A DNA stretch of 64,000 nt from Planctomycetota bacterium (lineage in GTDB: Bacteria; Planctomycetota; UBA8742; UBA2392). The DNA lies in assembly GCA_020845475.1 (NCBI GenBank), contig JADLFN010000018.1, forward strand, positions 1 through 64,000, in the 5' to 3' direction. Position numbers and translations under genes: made by a program. A model generated the notes under the pieces. The model ran no database searches and was not told the DNA's origin. It saw only the letters and a program-made list of their open reading frames with translations. Shown here in pieces: positions 17,032 to 25,693 of the stretch (position 1 is the first letter of the stretch; every line of letters starts with the position of its first letter).

Positions 17032-18924
17032 ATGAAATACGCAAGCATTGCACTGCTGGCACTGACACTCGCGGCCTGCGCCGGCGGCGGGGGCTCGGGC
17101 GGCGTGGGATTGCCCGGCGCGCTGGCCATCACGACCGCGAGCCTGCCCGGCGCGACCGTGAGCACAACTTATACGCAAACGCTGCAGGCCAGCGGCGGCA
17201 CGGCGCCCTACTCGTGGCTGATCACGACCGGCAGCCTGCCCGGCGGGCTGACTCTTGACACGTCAACAGGCATTATCGGCGGCATTTCCACGGTGCTGGG
17301 CACGAGCAATTTCACCGTTCAGTGCACCGACAGCGCGGCAACACCCGCTGTGGTCACGCGCGCCCTGAGCATCACCGTGGCACCCGCGGGCGGCGCGCTC
17401 AGCATTACAACTACAAGCCTGCCCGCCGGTGCGCAGGGCAGCGCCTACTCGGCCACGCTCGCGGCCACGGGCGGAACCACACCGTACACCTGGAGTATTA
17501 CGTCAGGCACGCTGCACGCAGGGCTTGCGCTCACACAATCCACGGGCGCGATTGCAGGCACGCCGACCGCGACCGGAACCAACAGCATCACTTTCATGGT
17601 CATGGACAGCGGCACGCCCGCTCAGACCGATACCAAGGTTCTGCCGCTGGCCGTAAACTCAAGCGGCTCGCAGTATGACCCAAGCTGGGGCAGCAACACG
17701 CCGGTCTCGACGATCAATTTCAATTACAACTCCGGCCAGACTTCGGAACAAAACTGGTCAGCGCTGGCAACGGCAATGAACGCGCTCACACCGGGCCAGA
17801 AGCTGGTGATCGGCGCGGGCACCTATACCAAGACCAGCTTTTTCAATCTCACGTGCAGCGGCAATGCCACTGCACCCATCTGGATTGAGGCGGCCAGCGG
17901 CGCCACGGTGATCATCAACCACAGCGGCACGAGCCAGAACATCATCAACGTGGGCTCGGGCAGCCCGGTGCGTTATCTGGCCATGCGCAACATCGAGTTC
18001 ACCGGCGGCAGCCATGGCGTGCGTTTCTACGACTGCCAGAACGTGTGGTTTGACCGCAACAAGGTGCATGGCACGGGTGACGCCGGCATTTCAACGAACA
18101 CCAACAACACCAGCTTCATGTACATCACGCGCAACGAAATCTACGACACCGACGGCACCGGCGAGGGCATGTATCTGGGCGCGAACAATGGCGCGGTGAT
18201 CATGAGCCAGAGCATCATCGCGCTCAACCACGTGCACGACACGAACAAGGCCACCGTGAGCCAGGGCGACGGCATCGAGCTCAAGCAGGGTTCATGGGGC
18301 AACCTGATCGCTGAAAACCTCGTGCACGACTGCAAGTATCCCTGCATCCTCGTTTACGGCACGGCGGGCCAGGCGCAGAACATCGTCGAGCGCAACACAT
18401 GCTACAACTCCGGCGACAACGCCATGCAGATCCAGGGCGAGTGCATTGTGCGCAATAACCTCGTCATCAACGCCACCGGCAGCGCCTTTGCCTCGCAGGT
18501 TCACCAGGGCAATCCCACCAACCTGCAAGTGATGCACAACACGTTCATCAATTCAGGCCGCGCCGTGAACCTCAGCGCGTGGCAGGGTGCTTCAAACATG
18601 GTGTTCGCCAACAACGTGTGCTACAGCCAATCCAACGACGCGATCCGCTTCGCCACGGGCAACACCGGCGTAACCTGCGTGGGCAACGTGATTGCGGGCG
18701 CGCTCGTGACTGTGCCTGCGGGCGGCACTGTGGCCACCAGCAACACCGCCAACCCGCTGCTTGATTTTACGAGCCTCACCTGGAACGCCACCTCGCGCAA
18801 CGCGCTGCCCGTTGCGGGCTGCACGATCATCGGCGCGGGCAACGCCACGCACGCCGTCAGCAACGACATCACCGGCGCCACCCGCGCAAGCCAGCTCGAA
18901 AGCGGCTGCTACGACCGGCCGTAA
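17032..18924 (+). CDS. Lipoprotein with Ig-like and right-handed beta-helix domains
   Basis: The protein is 630 aa, starting 6 nt after the previous stop, so it is in the same operon. The lipobox LAAC lies at residues 13-16. Two putative Ig domains follow (about 28-118 and 122-207: ITTASLPGATVSTTYTQTL, GGTAPYSWLI). A parallel beta-helix follows (about 235-600) with NosD/pectate-lyase-like coils (RNIEFTGGSHGVRFYDCQNV, RNEIYDTDGTGEGMYL). It is likely anchored in a membrane and may act on or bind a polysaccharide. Catalytic residues could not be assigned. Membership in a sigma/FecR operon suggests it is a regulated surface protein. Confidence 0.85.
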   Translation: MKYASIALLALTLAACAGGGGSGGVGLPGALAITTASLPGATVSTTYTQTLQASGGTAPYSWLITTGSLPGGLTLDTSTGIIGGISTVLGTSNFTVQCTDSAATPAVVTRALSITVAPAGGALSITTTSLPAGAQGSAYSATLAATGGTTPYTWSITSGTLHAGLALTQSTGAIAGTPTATGTNSITFMVMDSGTPAQTDTKVLPLAVNSSGSQYDPSWGSNTPVSTINFNYNSGQTSEQNWSALATAMNALTPGQKLVIGAGTYTKTSFFNLTCSGNATAPIWIEAASGATVIINHSGTSQNIINVGSGSPVRYLAMRNIEFTGGSHGVRFYDCQNVWFDRNKVHGTGDAGISTNTNNTSFMYITRNEIYDTDGTGEGMYLGANNGAVIMSQSIIALNHVHDTNKATVSQGDGIELKQGSWGNLIAENLVHDCKYPCILVYGTAGQAQNIVERNTCYNSGDNAMQIQGECIVRNNLVINATGSAFASQVHQGNPTNLQVMHNTFINSGRAVNLSAWQGASNMVFANNVCYSQSNDAIRFATGNTGVTCVGNVIAGALVTVPAGGTVATSNTANPLLDFTSLTWNATSRNALPVAGCTIIGAGNATHAVSNDITGATRASQLESGCYDRP

Positions 18925-20112
18925 TCACGGAATCTGCCGGCGGGAGAACAAAGCCGCACCCGCCGGCAACAGCGCCAGCGCAAGCAGCAGGCGCAGCAGC
19001 GCGGCTTTCGCGTCATCAAAGTGCGCGGCTTCGCCTGCACCCACGCGCTCAAAGTTGGCGGGCTCATTGAGGGGCGGCAACCCGCTCAGGGATTCAGCGA
19101 GTAACTGTGTGGCGCCGGGCTGGGCGTCCTTTTCGCCTTGAACGTCGCGGCGGCGCGCGCGCGCCGCAGCATCGCCCGGCGCGAGTGCCGGCAACAATGT
19201 GAGCGAAGCGAGCACGAGCGCGCCGGCCAAGGCCGCCGTCGGCGCTGTGGAAAGCGAGCGCACAGCAAGCGACACGCCCGCGCAAAGCAACGCGCCGCAG
19301 GCGCCAATCAACGCCAGCCAGGTAATGCTCGCCAGTGGGTTTTCGCTGCCCTGAACCAGCCGGCACTCTTCGCGCTTCATGCCCACACTGAGCGCGGGGT
19401 CGATGGCGCGGCACACCACGGTGATGCGTTTTCCGCCGGGGTGCGGGGCGCTGAAGGTGGCGCGGCGGCGGGCTTCCGCGTGCGTCGATGCGATTACTTC
19501 GCGCTCGCCTTTCAGGCGAATCTCCAGCGGCACGCCGCGCTCGGGCGCCTGTTCCATGGTCCAGGCAATTTCGAACTGCAGCTTGCCGTGAATCGTTTCC
19601 CCCAGCTCTTCGCCATCGAAGCTGAACTCGAGGCGCTCGTCCTTACGCAAGATGAACTGGCGCTCGGGCTTTCCTTCACGCGGGCCGAAATACGCCATGG
19701 CCGAGGCGTAGCGCACGCGCTCCAGGTTCGCCACATCGCCCGCCAGCGGCGAAGCCAGCACGCCGCCCAGCGCCATCATCGCGCCAACCGCGGCCACGAA
19801 CGCAAAACACGCCAGCGCCGATCCGGCAAACCACTCTGAACGCCGCACCGGCAGAATCGACCAGCCGCGCCTGGGCGATGGCCGGATGATGTAGGCCGCG
19901 CCCACCAGCGCCGCAAGCGGCAGCAACAGGCGCAGGCCCTCACTCACCAGCGCACGCGAGAGCCACGCGCGAGAAGCCGCGTCGTCGCCGCCAAAGGCCA
20001 GCGTAATCGCCGGGTTGGCCACAACCAGCGCGAATGCGCCAAGCCACGCCAGGGGCGAGCGCAGGGCTTCGCGCAGATGGGCGAGAAATACGGCAAGTAT
20101 GCGGCGCACCAT
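18925..20112 (-). CDS. ABC-2-like multi-pass membrane protein
   Basis: The protein is 395 aa. Its TGA stop abuts the TAA stop of the convergent lipoprotein gene. About six transmembrane helices are visible, grouped at residues 20-120 and 255-310 and at the C-terminus (about 370-390), around a soluble beta-rich extracellular region (about 140-250, EFSFDGEELGETIHGKLQFEIAW). The layout resembles ABC-2 permeases of the GldF/NosY type. No ATPase gene is adjacent, so the transport assignment is tentative. Confidence 0.6.
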   Translation of the reverse strand: MVRRILAVFLAHLREALRSPLAWLGAFALVVANPAITLAFGGDDAASRAWLSRALVSEGLRLLLPLAALVGAAYIIRPSPRRGWSILPVRRSEWFAGSALACFAFVAAVGAMMALGGVLASPLAGDVANLERVRYASAMAYFGPREGKPERQFILRKDERLEFSFDGEELGETIHGKLQFEIAWTMEQAPERGVPLEIRLKGEREVIASTHAEARRRATFSAPHPGGKRITVVCRAIDPALSVGMKREECRLVQGSENPLASITWLALIGACGALLCAGVSLAVRSLSTAPTAALAGALVLASLTLLPALAPGDAAARARRRDVQGEKDAQPGATQLLAESLSGLPPLNEPANFERVGAGEAAHFDDAKAALLRLLLALALLPAGAALFSRRQIP

Positions 20113-20209
20113 GGCCCCAATCTACAAGTTCCCGGGCGGCATTCCGCATATGGCCAAAGCCGGGCCGGCAATGTAGGCTCACCACTCCCCCACCAGACGG
20201 AAGTTGACC

Positions 20210-21064
20210 GTGAAAGCACTCTATTTGACAGCGCTGGTCGCGCTTTCCGCACTGGCGGCCGGCTGCTCTGCTCCGCAGGGTCGCAGCGGCGACAACGACA
20301 GCTTCAGCTCTTCCGTTGAGCGCGACACCTACCTGCACGGAACGCGCGGCTACACCATCTCGCGCACCTATAACAAGGCTGAGTTCCGCGAGAAAATGGC
20401 GGCTGAACCGCAGGCCGACAACGTTCTGGTTGAGGAGTTTTTCACGGTGCGCGTGCTGCGCGACCATAACCGCCGCGACCTGTTGACCGATTCCGGATAC
20501 GCCCGCCGCCGCCTTGATCGCGAGAGCGGCGCGCATTTCTATGAATTCTTCGATCTGGGCTGGAAGCTGATTGCCTATCTCGACGCGCGCGGCGAACTGC
20601 ACGTTCCCAACGCTGCGGGCAAGTCGGAGGCGCTGGGGCGCTACCAGGTGGATGACGCGCTGATTCTGGTTTACGGCGCGCGCGGCGGCTTCACTTACGA
20701 CCAATCGCAATACGATGAAAGCCGCGCCAAAGCGGCCGTGGTGGAATCCGGCGAGGGCGACACGACAGCCGCCGAGCTGCGTTCACGCTCGCCGCGCGAA
20801 CGCGGCGTGTATCTGCGCGCCGCCCGCGAAAACGGCCCGGTGGTTGAACTGCGCCGCTACCGCCCCGTTGAAATCGCCGCGCTGGCCGACGGCTTCCGCA
20901 AGGAGCGCTTCGACGCCAACAAGGAAGAAGAACTCAAGCAACTGCGCGCGGCACGGCGCGGTACAGAAGCGCCCGACGGCAGCTACGGCGGCCTGGAATT
21001 CAAGGATGGCCAGCCGGTGGATGCCAACGGCAATCCCATAGCGCGCGGCTCCGCCGCCAAATAG
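20210..21064 (+). CDS. Lipoprotein of unknown function
   Basis: The protein is about 284 aa with GTG start at 20210, chosen because it gives a standard lipoprotein signal (VKALYLTALVALSALAAGC, Cys at 19). The mature part has no motif I recognise. It contains a beta-rich segment (YEFFDLGWKLIAYLDARGELHVPN) and an Arg/Glu-rich helical C-terminus. It is followed by a small repeat fragment and the esterase gene. Confidence 0.7.
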   Translation: MKALYLTALVALSALAAGCSAPQGRSGDNDSFSSSVERDTYLHGTRGYTISRTYNKAEFREKMAAEPQADNVLVEEFFTVRVLRDHNRRDLLTDSGYARRRLDRESGAHFYEFFDLGWKLIAYLDARGELHVPNAAGKSEALGRYQVDDALILVYGARGGFTYDQSQYDESRAKAAVVESGEGDTTAAELRSRSPRERGVYLRAARENGPVVELRRYRPVEIAALADGFRKERFDANKEEELKQLRAARRGTEAPDGSYGGLEFKDGQPVDANGNPIARGSAAK

Positions 21065-21158
21065 GAAACAGGGTCATGACCCTTTTCCCGGTCTCCCGCT
21101 CCCGACGAAACCTCGGCGAAGTCGGGTGCCTGAACCCTTTTCCGTTCATGGCGAACCC

Positions 21159-21896
21159 ATGAGATTGACACGAACGAAACTCGGCCCGTTGCAATGCACC
21201 TGCGTGGACGCCGACATGACCGGCGCCAAGCCCAGTCAAGTTGTGGTGTTGTGCCACGGCGTGAACGCGCCCGGCGACGACCTTGTGGGCATTGGCGAAG
21301 AACTGCTGCAACTGGCGCCGCAGCTTGCCAAGACGACGCGCTTCTATTTTCCGGCCGGTCTCCATGACTCCGCGAAATTCGGCATGCCCGGAGGCCGCGC
21401 CTGGTGGGAAATCGACTGGGCCCTGTTCGCGCAGATGATGAACACAGGCGATTACGCGCCCATGCACCAGGCGCACCCGCCGGGACTCGATCAAGCGCGC
21501 GCGGCGCTGGAGGCGTGCCTCGCCGACATTTTCAAAGAGACAGGTCTTGACGCGTCAAGGCTTGCGCTGGGCGGGTTTTCGCAGGGCGCGATGCTGGCCA
21601 CGGATACGGTGCTGCGCATGAAGAGCAATCCGGCGGCGCTCGTCGCGTTCTCGGGCAGCCCGTTGTGTGAAAACGAATGGCGCGAGCTGGCGCCCGCGCA
21701 CAAGGGTTTGCGCGTGCTGCAAAGCCACGGTCGCCAGGACCCGGTGCTGCCCTTTGAAGGCGGCGAAAAGCTGCGCGATTTGCTGGCGCAAAGCGGCGCG
21801 AATGTGGAGTTCGTGCCCTTCAACGGCCAGCACGGCATTGCGTTTGAAGTGATCCAGAAACTGGCGCAACTGCTGGAGCGCGAAGGAGCCAAGTAG
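21159..21896 (+). CDS. Carboxylesterase/phospholipase-type alpha/beta hydrolase
   Basis: The protein is about 245 aa from ATG 21159. The fold is shown by VVVLCHGVNAPGDDL (oxyanion strand and loop), the nucleophile elbow GGFSQGAMLA with Ser near residue 145, the acid in SHGRQDPVLPF and the histidine in FNGQHGIAFEV. This order matches the YpfH/phospholipase-carboxylesterase family, which hydrolyses short acyl or lysophospholipid esters in the cytoplasm. No signal peptide is seen. Confidence 0.85.
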   Translation: MRLTRTKLGPLQCTCVDADMTGAKPSQVVVLCHGVNAPGDDLVGIGEELLQLAPQLAKTTRFYFPAGLHDSAKFGMPGGRAWWEIDWALFAQMMNTGDYAPMHQAHPPGLDQARAALEACLADIFKETGLDASRLALGGFSQGAMLATDTVLRMKSNPAALVAFSGSPLCENEWRELAPAHKGLRVLQSHGRQDPVLPFEGGEKLRDLLAQSGANVEFVPFNGQHGIAFEVIQKLAQLLEREGAK

Positions 21897-21992
21897 CCAG
21901 GAACGGTAAAGGTTCAGTGCTTCGCGACTTCGTTCCTTCGTGTTCAAGCGGTTCGCTGTGCACTCGCGCACTTTTCAACAATCACTTCAACG

Positions 21993-22020
21993 TTGCCGCT
22001 AACTTAGCGGTCGCTATTAT
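21993..22020 (+). promoter_or_regulatory. Candidate sigma-70 promoter of pckA
   Basis: TTGCCG at 21993-21998 and TATTAT at 22015-22020 are separated by 16 bp in an otherwise GC-rich stretch. They sit about 75 nt upstream of the pckA start codon. Confidence 0.45.
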
Positions 22021-22093
22021 TTTGGGCCTCAACTTGCCCGCCCGGCTCGGTTGCCGTGCACCAATGTCTGGCGCGCACTCTTTGGGAACTACC

Positions 22094-23698
22094 ATGTCTC
22101 TCGATCTTTCCTATTTGGGCCTGGTCAATGTTGGCCAGGTGTACCGCAATCTCTCGCCCGCGCAGCTTTACGAAGAAGCCATCCGCCGCCACGAAGGCAC
22201 CATGGCCGCGCACGGGCCCCTGATTGTTCACACCGGCACCTACACCGGCCGCTCGCCCAACGACAAGTTCATCGTCAAGGATGCCGCCGCCGCCGACAAA
22301 GTCTGGTGGGGCAAAGTGAACCGCCCCTTTGAGCCCGCCAGGTTCGACGCGCTGCGCACGCGCCAGCTTTCATATCTGCAGGGCTGCGACCTGTTCGTGC
22401 AGGACGTTTACATCGGCACCGACCCCGAGTACCGCCTGCCGGTGCGCATCATCACCGAGAAAGCCTGGCACAGCCTGTTTGCGCAAAACATGTTCGTGCG
22501 CCTGGCGGACAAGAAAGAACTCGAGAACTTCGCGCCCAAGTTCACGATCATCAACACGCCGGACATGCACGCCGTCAAGGATATCGACGGCACCAACAGC
22601 GAAGCTTTCATCATCCTGAACTTTGAAAAGAACATGGGCATCATCGGCGGCACGCACTACGCCGGCGAAACCAAGAAGTCCGTGTTCAGCGTGCTCAACT
22701 ACCTGCTGCCGCAAAAGGGTGTTCTGCCCATGCACTGCAGCGCGAACATCGGCAAATCCGGCGACGTGGCCGTGTTCTTTGGGCTCAGCGGCACGGGCAA
22801 GACCACGCTCAGCGCCGATCCCAACCGCAAGCTGATCGGCGACGACGAGCACGGCTGGAGCGACAACGGCGTGTTCAACTTCGAGGGCGGCTGCTACGCA
22901 AAAGTGATTAACTTGAGCGCTGAAGCCGAGCCGGAAATCTATGCCACCACGCGCCGCTTTGGCACCGTGCTTGAAAACGTGGTCTTCGACACCCACACGC
23001 GCGAAGTGAACCTCATGGATGGCTCGCGCGCCGAGAACACCCGCGCCAGCTATCCCATCGAGTTCATCCCCAACTTTGAGCCCAGCGGTCGCGGCGGCCA
23101 GCCGAAAAACGTCGTCTTCCTGACAGCCGACGCTTTTGGCGTGTTCCCGCCCATCTCAAAGCTTTCGCCCGCACAGGCAGCCTATCACTTCATTTCCGGT
23201 TACACGGCCAAAGTTGCCGGCACCGAGCGCGGCGTGAAGGAACCTACGCCCAACTTCTCGGCCTGTTTTGGCGCGCCCTTCATGCCGCTGCACCCGGGCG
23301 TTTATGCCAAGCTGCTCAGCGAAAAAATCGCCAAGACCGGCGCCAAGTGCTGGATCGTCAACACCGGCTGGACCGGCGGCCCTTACGGCACGGGTTCGCG
23401 CATGAAAATCGCCTACACGCGCGCCATGCTCAACGCGGCTCTCGACGGCAAGCTCGATAAAGTTGCCACGGTCACGCACCCGATCCTTGGCCTGGAAGTG
23501 CCCAAGGAATGCCCGGGTGTGCCGGCCGAAGTGCTCGACCCGCGCGCGACGTGGAAAGACAAAGAAGCGTACGACAAACAGGCCAATCACCTCGCGAAGC
23601 TGTTCAACGATAACTTTGAACAGTTCCGCAGCGGCGTGACGCCCGATGTGCTGGCGGCGGCACCCAAGGTGCTGCAAGCCGTCGGCGCCGGGCGCTAG
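22094..23698 (+). CDS. pckA: Phosphoenolpyruvate carboxykinase (ATP)
   Basis: The protein is 534 aa, the normal length when started at ATG 22094; the frame upstream is 5' leader. It catalyses oxaloacetate + ATP to PEP + CO2 + ADP, the first committed step of gluconeogenesis. Visible signatures: HTGTYTGRSPNDKF near the N-terminus, the substrate region around GGTHYAGETKKSVFS, the P-loop GLSGTGKTTLSAD (about 233-245), the metal-binding KLIGDDEHGWS, and the adenine-binding TRASYPIEFIPN. The gene is flanked by a candidate promoter and a strong terminator, so it is probably monocistronic. Confidence 0.97.
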   Translation: MSLDLSYLGLVNVGQVYRNLSPAQLYEEAIRRHEGTMAAHGPLIVHTGTYTGRSPNDKFIVKDAAAADKVWWGKVNRPFEPARFDALRTRQLSYLQGCDLFVQDVYIGTDPEYRLPVRIITEKAWHSLFAQNMFVRLADKKELENFAPKFTIINTPDMHAVKDIDGTNSEAFIILNFEKNMGIIGGTHYAGETKKSVFSVLNYLLPQKGVLPMHCSANIGKSGDVAVFFGLSGTGKTTLSADPNRKLIGDDEHGWSDNGVFNFEGGCYAKVINLSAEAEPEIYATTRRFGTVLENVVFDTHTREVNLMDGSRAENTRASYPIEFIPNFEPSGRGGQPKNVVFLTADAFGVFPPISKLSPAQAAYHFISGYTAKVAGTERGVKEPTPNFSACFGAPFMPLHPGVYAKLLSEKIAKTGAKCWIVNTGWTGGPYGTGSRMKIAYTRAMLNAALDGKLDKVATVTHPILGLEVPKECPGVPAEVLDPRATWKDKEAYDKQANHLAKLFNDNFEQFRSGVTPDVLAAAPKVLQAVGAGR

Positions 23699-23722
23699 AC
23701 GTTGCAGGCCAGCATCACCACG

Positions 23723-23757
23723 CCGGCGCACCCTTGAACAGGTGCGCCGGTTCTTTC
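23723..23757 (+). terminator. Rho-independent terminator of pckA
   Basis: The 10-bp stem CCGGCGCACC/GGTGCGCCGG is followed by TTCTTTC, 24 bp after the pckA stop. Confidence 0.85.
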
Positions 23758-23775
23758 CACTCACGGGGAGAGGCC

Positions 23776-24297
23776 ATGTCTGAAATCGCCCAGTTGCTTG
23801 CAACCTGTGACGAGAACTTCGCCGCCACGTACGATTCCGTGCTCAGTGCCCTCAAGGGCGTGACCGCCAGTGAAGCCGCGTTTCAGCACCCGTGCTACGC
23901 GATGGTACCAGCCGATGCCAACATGCCGCCTGCGGGCACCATTCTTTGGCAGATGGCGCATCTTTCCGTGTGCAAGCAGACGTACGCAAAGATCCTGCAA
24001 GAGAGCCTCGGCCTGCAGGTGCCCGAGACCATTGAGCCGCGTAAACACACGGCGGCGATCCTGCTTCACGAGCTGCGCATCGCGCACTCGCGCCTGCGCA
24101 GCACGATTGCCGCGCTGCGCGACGAAGACCTCGCCCGCGAGCTGCCTGAATCAAGCGGCTATCCGGGCCGCGTCGATGCGTTCATTCGCACGATCAATCG
24201 CCACGATTCCTGGCACGGCGGCCAGATCGCGCTCGCGCGCCGGCTGTACAAGAACCCCGGCGTGCAAAAGCGCCCAAGCCTGGGCGGCAACGCGTAG
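23776..24297 (+). CDS. DinB-like superfamily protein
   Basis: The protein is about 173 aa, ATG 23776 with GGGAG upstream. It has the four-helix pattern of DinB/YfiT proteins with histidines placed to bind one metal: one near the N-terminus (AFQHPCYAMVP), one in WQMAHLSVCKQTY and a pair in NRHDSWHGGQIALAR. Members are metal-dependent thiol transferases or proteins of unknown function. The substrate cannot be told here. Confidence 0.75.
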   Translation: MSEIAQLLATCDENFAATYDSVLSALKGVTASEAAFQHPCYAMVPADANMPPAGTILWQMAHLSVCKQTYAKILQESLGLQVPETIEPRKHTAAILLHELRIAHSRLRSTIAALRDEDLARELPESSGYPGRVDAFIRTINRHDSWHGGQIALARRLYKNPGVQKRPSLGGNA

Positions 24298-24323
24298 GGT
24301 TTCACTGCAAAGACAACGGCTTT

Positions 24324-24402
24324 GGAACCACAGATGAACACAGATGGACACAGGTAAGCTCCCCGCAGGAACATCTGTGTGAATCTGTGTCTATCTGTGG
24401 TT
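24324..24402. repeat. Palindromic repeat with CACAGATG words
   Basis: The two arms read as reverse complements: CCACAGATGAACACAG on the left, and CTGTGTCTATCTGTGG on the right. Each arm is made of approximately 10-bp words containing ACACAGATG. It fills most of the gap between two convergent genes. Confidence 0.7.
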
Positions 24403-24461
24403 GCCCCGCAGTTGCAGTTGTCTTTGAATTCAAGGGCAGCGTTCTGTGGTGACCCGATCGC

Positions 24462-24983
24462 CTACCGGTCGCTCACCGTCACGCCCGTCAGCAAGCGATC
24501 AAGCAAGCCCGCCACCTCGCACGCGCCAATCAGCACGCGGTCATGGGTGAAACCCCAGCCCAGCAGAACAGGCCGTTCGCTGGGCTCGTTCAACGCGCGC
24601 GAATCTTGCGGCGTGCCGATGACGCACAACGCACCCAGCTTCTTGAGCGCATCGAGCTTCAGCGCGACCTGCGCCGCGAGCGCGTGCGAAATCAGCAGGT
24701 CGCCTTGCGTGTGCGCGATGGCCTCGAACGGGCAGGCCGCCATGGCCACCTTGCGCCGAGTCTGCGCGCGCGTCCAGAATCCGAGTTTTTCGGGCAACGA
24801 GCCGCGCGTCATTGCGCCGTGGTAATCGGGCAAAAGCCCCGTGAGGCAGGTAACTTCGTGGCTGGTTGCATTGACCGGCTCCACGGGCACGAGCGCAATC
24901 GTGCAATCGGCTTTGAGCGGCGCGCGCTCCAGCACGCTCAGCGTGAGGCCGGGAACGAAGATGATGATCAGGCGCTGGGGCAT
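24462..24983 (-). CDS. Small protein resembling a phosphodiesterase/alkaline-phosphatase fragment
   Basis: The protein is about 173 aa (183 if started at 25013). It opens RLIIIFVPGLTLSVLERA, and then NATSHEVTCLTGLLPDYHGAM, which parallels the nucleotide-pyrophosphatase pattern where a Thr nucleophile precedes LTG..P..HG. The first metal-binding Asp expected in the opening strand is absent and the protein is far shorter than the family. It may be an inactive derivative. The name is tentative. Confidence 0.45.
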   Translation of the reverse strand: MPQRLIIIFVPGLTLSVLERAPLKADCTIALVPVEPVNATSHEVTCLTGLLPDYHGAMTRGSLPEKLGFWTRAQTRRKVAMAACPFEAIAHTQGDLLISHALAAQVALKLDALKKLGALCVIGTPQDSRALNEPSERPVLLGWGFTHDRVLIGACEVAGLLDRLLTGVTVSDR

Positions 24984-25020
24984 GGAGAAGTTGTCGATTT
25001 GCGCGGCGCGCATGTCAACC

Positions 25021-25048
25021 GTAGGGGCGACATATATGTCGCCCCTAC
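25021..25048. repeat. Dispersed 28-bp palindrome, copy 2
   Basis: This copy is identical in all 28 positions to the one at 15496. It sits in the short gap between two divergent genes and ends 17 bp before the GNAT start, so it could also influence their expression. Confidence 0.85.
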
Positions 25049-25065
25049 TTTGCTAGACTCTCGGG

Positions 25066-25542
25066 GTGAGCGATTCCTTCAGCATCCGGCTTTACGACCA
25101 CGCGCGCGATGCGCGCGATTTTGCCGCGCTCAATTACCGCACGTTCCGCGATTCCATCCCGCCCGAGGAACCCATCGACGAAGATTTTTTCCGCTCGCAC
25201 CATAAATGGCTGCTCGAGCGATACACGCCCTGGGATGGCGCCCGCAATACCATCCTCGTCGCTGAAGTCGGCGGCAGGTATGCCGGCCATTGCTGGATTT
25301 CAACGCAGACCGATTTTTTCACGCGCGTGGAAGAACCCTGGATTTTCGATATCTCTGTCATGCCCCCATTCCGCAAGCGCGGCTTGGGCAGCGCCATGCT
25401 CAAAGCCGCGCAGGATTTTCTAAAGGAGCGCGGCTTCAAACACGTGGGCCTGCAGGTAGTCGCCCACAATGCGGCAGCGCGGAAGATGTACGAGAAATTC
25501 GGCTACACGCCGCATGCGATTTCGCTGCGGCGGGCGCTGTAG
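25066..25542 (+). CDS. GNAT family N-acetyltransferase
   Basis: The protein is 158 aa, GTG start. The acetyl-CoA site is clear: ISVMPPFRKRGLGSAML (motif A, R-x-x-G-L/x-G), followed by the helix KAAQDFLKERGFKHVGLQV and the C-terminal NAAARKMYEKFGY (motif B). The acceptor substrate is unknown. Confidence 0.92.
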   Translation: MSDSFSIRLYDHARDARDFAALNYRTFRDSIPPEEPIDEDFFRSHHKWLLERYTPWDGARNTILVAEVGGRYAGHCWISTQTDFFTRVEEPWIFDISVMPPFRKRGLGSAMLKAAQDFLKERGFKHVGLQVVAHNAAARKMYEKFGYTPHAISLRRAL

Positions 25543-25551
25543 GAACAACAT

Positions 25552-25618
25552 AGCCACGAATTTCACGAATCGACACCAACTGAAGCGAGCTTCGTGTGCA
25601 TTCGTGCGATTCGTGGCT
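25552..25618. repeat. Palindromic repeat with CACGAAT words
   Basis: The arms AGCCACGAATTTCACGAATC and GATTCGTGGCT (with ATTCGTGCGATTCGTG) are reverse complements around a central GAAGCGAGCTTC. It is the same style of word-repeat palindrome as at 24324 but with a different word. Confidence 0.65.
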
Positions 25619-25693
25619 CCAAACTGACCCGCAGTTCTCCTTGCGTAATCCCCCACGCGCGGTACGATTTCCGCATACTTTGCCGGACAGAGT

